A stretch of DNA of 64,000 nucleotides from Saprospiraceae bacterium (lineage in GTDB: Bacteria > Bacteroidota > Bacteroidia > Chitinophagales > Saprospiraceae). The notes under the pieces are model-generated. The model saw nothing but the letters and a program-made list of their open reading frames with translations. It was not told the DNA's origin and ran no database searches. The DNA lies in NCBI GenBank assembly GCA_016706365.1, contig JADJJU010000001.1:124001-188000 (forward strand), given 5' to 3'. Numbering within the stretch: position 1 is the first letter of the stretch; every line of letters begins with the position of its first letter. Positions 61,201 to 64,000 of the stretch are shown in pieces. The position numbers and the translations under genes were made by a program.

Positions 61201-64000
61201 CTGGGTACAAAGCACTGCATTTATTTCTGCCGGAGGAAATGGAAACCTTACAGTAATAGGCAATGGTGGTTTAAATGCAAATGGAAATAATAACCATGGA
61301 GTACATATTGATAATGCGTCTGCAACAATAAGTTCGAATAATGGGAATATAAATATTACCGGGATTGCAGGTGGCACTGGAACATCAGCCAATAACGTAG
61401 GTGTCTTTGCTGAAAGTTCAGGAAGGATCTCTGCAGGCGGTACAGGTGATGTCACGATCAATGGAACAGGAGGATTGGGAATGGGAGGTAATAATCGTGG
61501 TGTATCCATTTTCAATGCCAATTCATTTGTTCAAACAGCAAACGGAGATATTAATGTCACAGGAACGGGCGGGGGAACAGGTCCCGGAGCTGATAATGCA
61601 GGGGTAAATGTTTCCGGATCCGCGAATATAATTGCAGGTGGTACAGGAACCGTTTTTGTTGAAGGATTTGGAGGTACGGGAGGTTCAGGTAACTCCAATG
61701 TAGGTGTTCTTGTTAGTGATGCCATGTCTATTATCAGCTCTACAAATGGTAATGTAGATGTGATTGGTACAGGAGGAGGTGCTGGTGCATCCGTAACCAA
61801 TGCCGGTGTTTTTGTTTTAGGACTTGCTACAGTCTCAGCTGGTGGTTCCGGATTATTAAATATCCATGGAACAGGAGGAGGATCAAATGGAACAGGAAAT
61901 GTTGGAGTATTAATGGTAGGAAGCCCTGTTACAATTACTTCCGGAGGAGGCAACATTAGTATTACAGGAGTTGAAGGCAATGGAATACCTACTCTGGGAA
62001 TTTTTACTACAGGAACAGTAATTACTACTGCCACTAATGGTGGAGACATACTATTGGTTGCAAACAGCATAGATCTTTCAGCTGCAACGGTGATTAGTAC
62101 AAATCTTGTAAGCAGCGTGACGATTCTTCCATTGACTGCAAATGTTCAGATTGATTTAGGCTCTGCTTTGAATCCAATAGGAGGACCACTTAGTTTATCA
62201 GATGTTGAACTGGATCTCATCACCACAGGTACTTTAATAATTGGAGATGTAAATACTGGTGCAATAACAGTGAGCACTAACATTACAAGAACAGGATTAA
62301 CAAATGTTGAATTATATAGTGCAGATGATATTAATGTCAGCGGTGGAGGAATAAACACGGCTGGTGGAACCCTCTTACTGGATGCAGGAGATTCTCCGGC
62401 TACTATCAACCCTACCTTTATTGGTACGGATGCAAGTATTAGTACATTGACATTGGCAGGTGACTTATCCATTGTTATCAATGGAACTACACCAGATACA
62501 GATTATACTCAGCTTACTGTTGCAGGATCTGTAAATCTGAATGGAGTCAATCTTGTCATCAGCGGAACACATGTTCCAACTTTTGGTGAATCATTTATCA
62601 TTGTTGACAATGATGGAGTAGATCCAATAATCGGAACTTTTGCAGGGCTGCCTGAAGGAGCTGTAATCAGTAATTTCATGGGGACTTTGTGGAGTGCTAT
62701 GATTTCATATGTTGGAGGAGATTTAAATGACGTTGAACTAACAGTCTTTGCTCCATGTCCGGGAGGAAACCATTACTTTGTAGATGTTGACGCGACAGGT
62801 TCTAATGATGGAACTTCCTGGGCAAATGCATTCAATGATCTTCAGGATGCTTTATTCCTGGTAGTAGGTTGTCCACTGGTTACAGAAATCTGGGTGGCTG
62901 AAGGCACATACTACCCTACCCCTGGTACAGATCGCACTGTTTCATTTAGCATGAGAAACAATCTTGCAATTTACGGTGGATTTGATGGCACCGAAACTTT
63001 ATTATCTGAGCGGGATTGGGCCACAAATGTTACCATTTTGAGTGGAGACATTGGTATCGGCAACGACAGTACTGATAACTCATACCATCTAATATCCAAT
63101 CTTAATCTTGATAATACGGCAATTCTGGATGGTTTTACAATAACTGCCGGAAATGCGGATGGAGTTGCTCCTAATGACAGAGGAGCCGGATTGTATAATG
63201 TTTCAGCTGATATTACTTTATCACACTGTATTTTTGAAGCAAATGCTGCATTAAATGGCGCAGGAATATTCAATCAACAATCAGATATCAATGTAGATAG
63301 CTGCTCATTTATTACAAACACCACTTTCCCGAATGGATTCGGGGGTGGAATGTATAATTCTTCCAGTAATCTGACTATAAGTAATAGCAATTTCGATAAC
63401 AATTCAGCAGGATGGGGAGGTGCAATCAATATTCATGCGGACGCTGGATTTACTTCTAACCATAATATAACCAATTCTACATTCTCAAATAACCTGGGAA
63501 CGGGAGGCGGAGGAGCAATAAATAATGGTCTACCTGGCTCAGCAGGAACTGCATTATTCAATTGTATTAAATGTCAATTTATTGACAATATCTCCTATGA
63601 TGGAGCTACAATTGGTGGTGGTGGAGCCTACTTTAGTGAAGAAATTGGATTCAATGGATACTTTGAAAACAACCTTTTCGATGGAAATCAGGGTTTAGGT
63701 GCAGCAGATTGGGGCGGAGGGGCTTTTCTTATCTTTCGTGGAATTGCAACAATTGTAAATTCCACTTTAGTAAATAACATTTCCGCAACTGATGGAGGTG
63801 CGATCAGCATTTATTCTCCAACAGGATCTGTAATAGTACGTAACAGTATCTTGTGGGATAATGCTGCTGCCAATCAACCATCAATCTACAATGGTCAAGG
63901 TGGAAGTGCATCCATTGAATACAGTTTGATTCAGGATGCAGCTTGTCCTCCGGTAGTCACCTGTGGTGCCGGAATGATTTATAATATAGACCCACTTTTT
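58283..64000 (+). CDS. Giant secreted repeat/beta-helix protein, 3' end outside the window
   Basis: At least 1,906 codons, open to the window edge. A signal peptide (MHKMYKFLLPIILVIISGYGLKAQN; ATG at 58283 or 58292) is followed by a beta-rich part (about 25-205), a tract of about 31 repeats (residues about 206-1243) with alternating 34- and 33-residue units, a segment like autotransporter-associated beta strands (about 1244-1490; DYTQLTVAGSVNLNGVNLVI), and then a parallel beta-helix domain that opens HYFVDVDATGSNDGTSWANAF and MRNNLAIYGGFDGTETLLSERDW and runs to the edge. The last domain is paralogous to that in the gene at 11883. The frame stays +2 throughout; I checked codons near 58.3, 60.0, 62.76 and 63.96 kb. 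A T9SS tail is expected beyond the edge. Likely a large adhesin or surface-layer component. Confidence 0.88.
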   Translation, partial: MHKMYKFLLPIILVIISGYGLKAQNYSITTTATSITITDNSGNGDELVITGDAININIVSNPFRTYSLNGGLTMGFPVALPLAGITDITINGQAGADVFNFGLFSGAMPNLTVNGGTENDLVLFNQDITFLTNSNLNLDLQNDVAVPGTDRIDLRPGVNLILSGTGAATLRASRDIQMNIGSSIEVVNGNIIMEANQQAVPTAVDFVGIDVEGATIISTGSGSITVNGKGGNTSTYRHGVHVRSGGDIIGGNSGNVTINGTGGPTNFSVGIVVSGAGSTVSSTGANVSLTGLGGAGSQNNHGIIIDMGGLVTAGGNGAVSVTGTGGTGTGVFNTGIFLSGSSSQISSSGGSITMLGNGGGTGASTSNLGIYMLDADVSAGGPGNINIEGNAGSTGGGAIGVYISGATASVTSNSGSILIDGSGGGSGSSADNYGVFLDNGVDILSGGSGNVSIIGSAGLTSGNGNYGVLIEDASTTIITSGGNVSITGQGGGSGISGSNYGVVVRLAAQVSAGLSGTVMVTGTGGLSSTGGGSTGVVVDGVNSIITSSGGSVTVIGQGAGTGASAQNYGVWVNAGGRISSGGTGTVSVTGTGGLTSGIVNVGVYVLGLNSTITSAGGNVNIVGTGGGSGASAFNVGVLVQTNAFITVGGSGTLTIMGTGGINATSNLNLGVAIHTSGTITSLSNGNVIVTGIAGGSGGGMENNGVWVFGNSFISAGGGGTVTVNGTGGLSSGGFSHGVSVDGAGSTITSAGGSVSVTGNGGGILTAANNYGVLVQNAATISSGGTGLLTVNGTGGSTTGFFNYGVLVSGTNSRINSAGGNVSVTGNGGGTGISANNHGVYLINAALISAGATGTVTVLGQGGANTGDSNYGVFLEQSSANITSSGGNVSVTGNGGGSSASSFNYGVYVYSSAFISAGLNGTVTVAGTGGNTTGNFNLGVYLSLLNTRITSTNGNVSVTGTANGTGVSANNRGIWVQSTAFISAGGNGNLTVIGNGGLNANGNNNHGVHIDNASATISSNNGNINITGIAGGTGTSANNVGVFAESSGRISAGGTGDVTINGTGGLGMGGNNRGVSIFNANSFVQTANGDINVTGTGGGTGPGADNAGVNVSGSANIIAGGTGTVFVEGFGGTGGSGNSNVGVLVSDAMSIISSTNGNVDVIGTGGGAGASVTNAGVFVLGLATVSAGGSGLLNIHGTGGGSNGTGNVGVLMVGSPVTITSGGGNISITGVEGNGIPTLGIFTTGTVITTATNGGDILLVANSIDLSAATVISTNLVSSVTILPLTANVQIDLGSALNPIGGPLSLSDVELDLITTGTLIIGDVNTGAITVSTNITRTGLTNVELYSADDINVSGGGINTAGGTLLLDAGDSPATINPTFIGTDASISTLTLAGDLSIVINGTTPDTDYTQLTVAGSVNLNGVNLVISGTHVPTFGESFIIVDNDGVDPIIGTFAGLPEGAVISNFMGTLWSAMISYVGGDLNDVELTVFAPCPGGNHYFVDVDATGSNDGTSWANAFNDLQDALFLVVGCPLVTEIWVAEGTYYPTPGTDRTVSFSMRNNLAIYGGFDGTETLLSERDWATNVTILSGDIGIGNDSTDNSYHLISNLNLDNTAILDGFTITAGNADGVAPNDRGAGLYNVSADITLSHCIFEANAALNGAGIFNQQSDINVDSCSFITNTTFPNGFGGGMYNSSSNLTISNSNFDNNSAGWGGAINIHADAGFTSNHNITNSTFSNNLGTGGGGAINNGLPGSAGTALFNCIKCQFIDNISYDGATIGGGGAYFSEEIGFNGYFENNLFDGNQGLGAADWGGGAFLIFRGIATIVNSTLVNNISATDGGAISIYSPTGSVIVRNSILWDNAAANQPSIYNGQGGSASIEYSLIQDAACPPVVTCGAGMIYNIDPLF
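58900..62010 (+). repeat. Coding tandem repeat tract: alternating 102- and 99-bp units
   Basis: Thirty-two copies of the NxGV-x-V landmark (codons for Gly-Val/Ile-x-hydrophobic) from about 58903 to 61999. Positions measured in the middle (60587, 60686, 60788, 60887, 60989, 61088, 61190) are spaced 99, 102, 99, 102, 99, 102. Unit A contains ITSxGGNVSVTGNGGG, unit B contains ISAGGTGTVTVxGTGG. Copies are diverged, not identical, so this is old duplication, not recent slippage. Confidence 0.88.

Noticed and set aside
58900..62010. CRISPR array
   Set aside because: Repeats are coding, diverged and in frame, with periods of 99/102 bases and no identical repeat-spacer structure. No array seen elsewhere.
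58357..62481. Several long minus-strand frames rich in Val, Pro and Ile opposite the repeat tract
   Set aside because: By-products of GGT/GGA/ACA-rich repeats on the coding strand; no start or family features.

Overview
The window looks like the chromosome of a free-living member of the Bacteroidota, most likely Saprospiria-like. The evidence is: type IX secretion (T9SS) C-terminal sorting domains on three secreted proteins; promoter boxes of the Bacteroidota form TTG-N20/21-TAnnTTTG with little Shine-Dalgarno sequence; LytTR two-component systems; a TonB/ExbBD operon of Bacteroidota type; and a tmRNA tag ending GESNYALAA. The class is an inference. AT-rich mosaic intergenic regions separate short operons.

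Layout. 0-3.2 kb: the C-terminal end of murQ, a mosaic of short repeats, ssrA (tmRNA), a 300-bp segment bounded by copies of the tmRNA 3' end, an orphan secreted protein and a MazF-type toxin-antitoxin pair. 3.3-8.1 kb: small stress and metabolism genes (GyrI-like, Bax inhibitor-1, CopZ-like, DUF1801, SDR, fungal-type cytosine deaminase, DUF421). 8.2-22.4 kb: two T9SS cargo proteins, a beta-propeller phytase, a cytochrome c/PQQ sugar dehydrogenase with a TonB-dependent receptor downstream, and housekeeping enzymes. 22.5-26.5 kb: a DNA alkylation repair protein, then the exbB-exbD-exbD-tonB operon that energises outer-membrane import. 26.6-40.6 kb: a LytTR kinase/regulator pair, a tandem PAP2/haloperoxidase, a Crp-like regulator, acetyltransferases, lipoproteins, a second LytTR regulator, and a sigma-factor locus with an unusual inner-membrane-anchor plus barrel-like protein. 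40.7-51.9 kb: core genes panD, rfaE2, Nif3-like, mlaE/mlaF, folC, ubiX and dps, plus an iodotyrosine-deiodinase-like flavoenzyme. 52-58 kb: a second PQQ-type dehydrogenase with a T9SS tail, a glycosyltransferase, lolD and an RND transporter. From 58.3 kb to the window end a single reading frame of more than 1,900 codons encodes a giant secreted repeat protein.

Two themes stand out. Cell-surface biology dominates: sorting domains, beta-helix proteins, TonB machinery, Lol/Mla transport and a candidate envelope-spanning sigma regulator. In addition, at least six otherwise well-conserved genes carry one or two inactivating changes: single-base deletions in A-runs (17358, 36331), two compensating shifts in exbD (25196-25213), in-frame stops in mlaE (47852) and a histidine kinase (28167), and an internal deletion in an alpha/beta hydrolase (about 31996). 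Either the assembly carries consensus errors or the genome is decaying; reads would decide.

The most noteworthy items are the giant protein with strictly alternating 34/33-residue units, the sigma-factor locus, the tmRNA-associated duplicated end with three related terminators, a dispersed family of mini-palindromes, and two enzymes better known from eukaryotes (Fcy1-type cytosine deaminase, iodotyrosine deiodinase).
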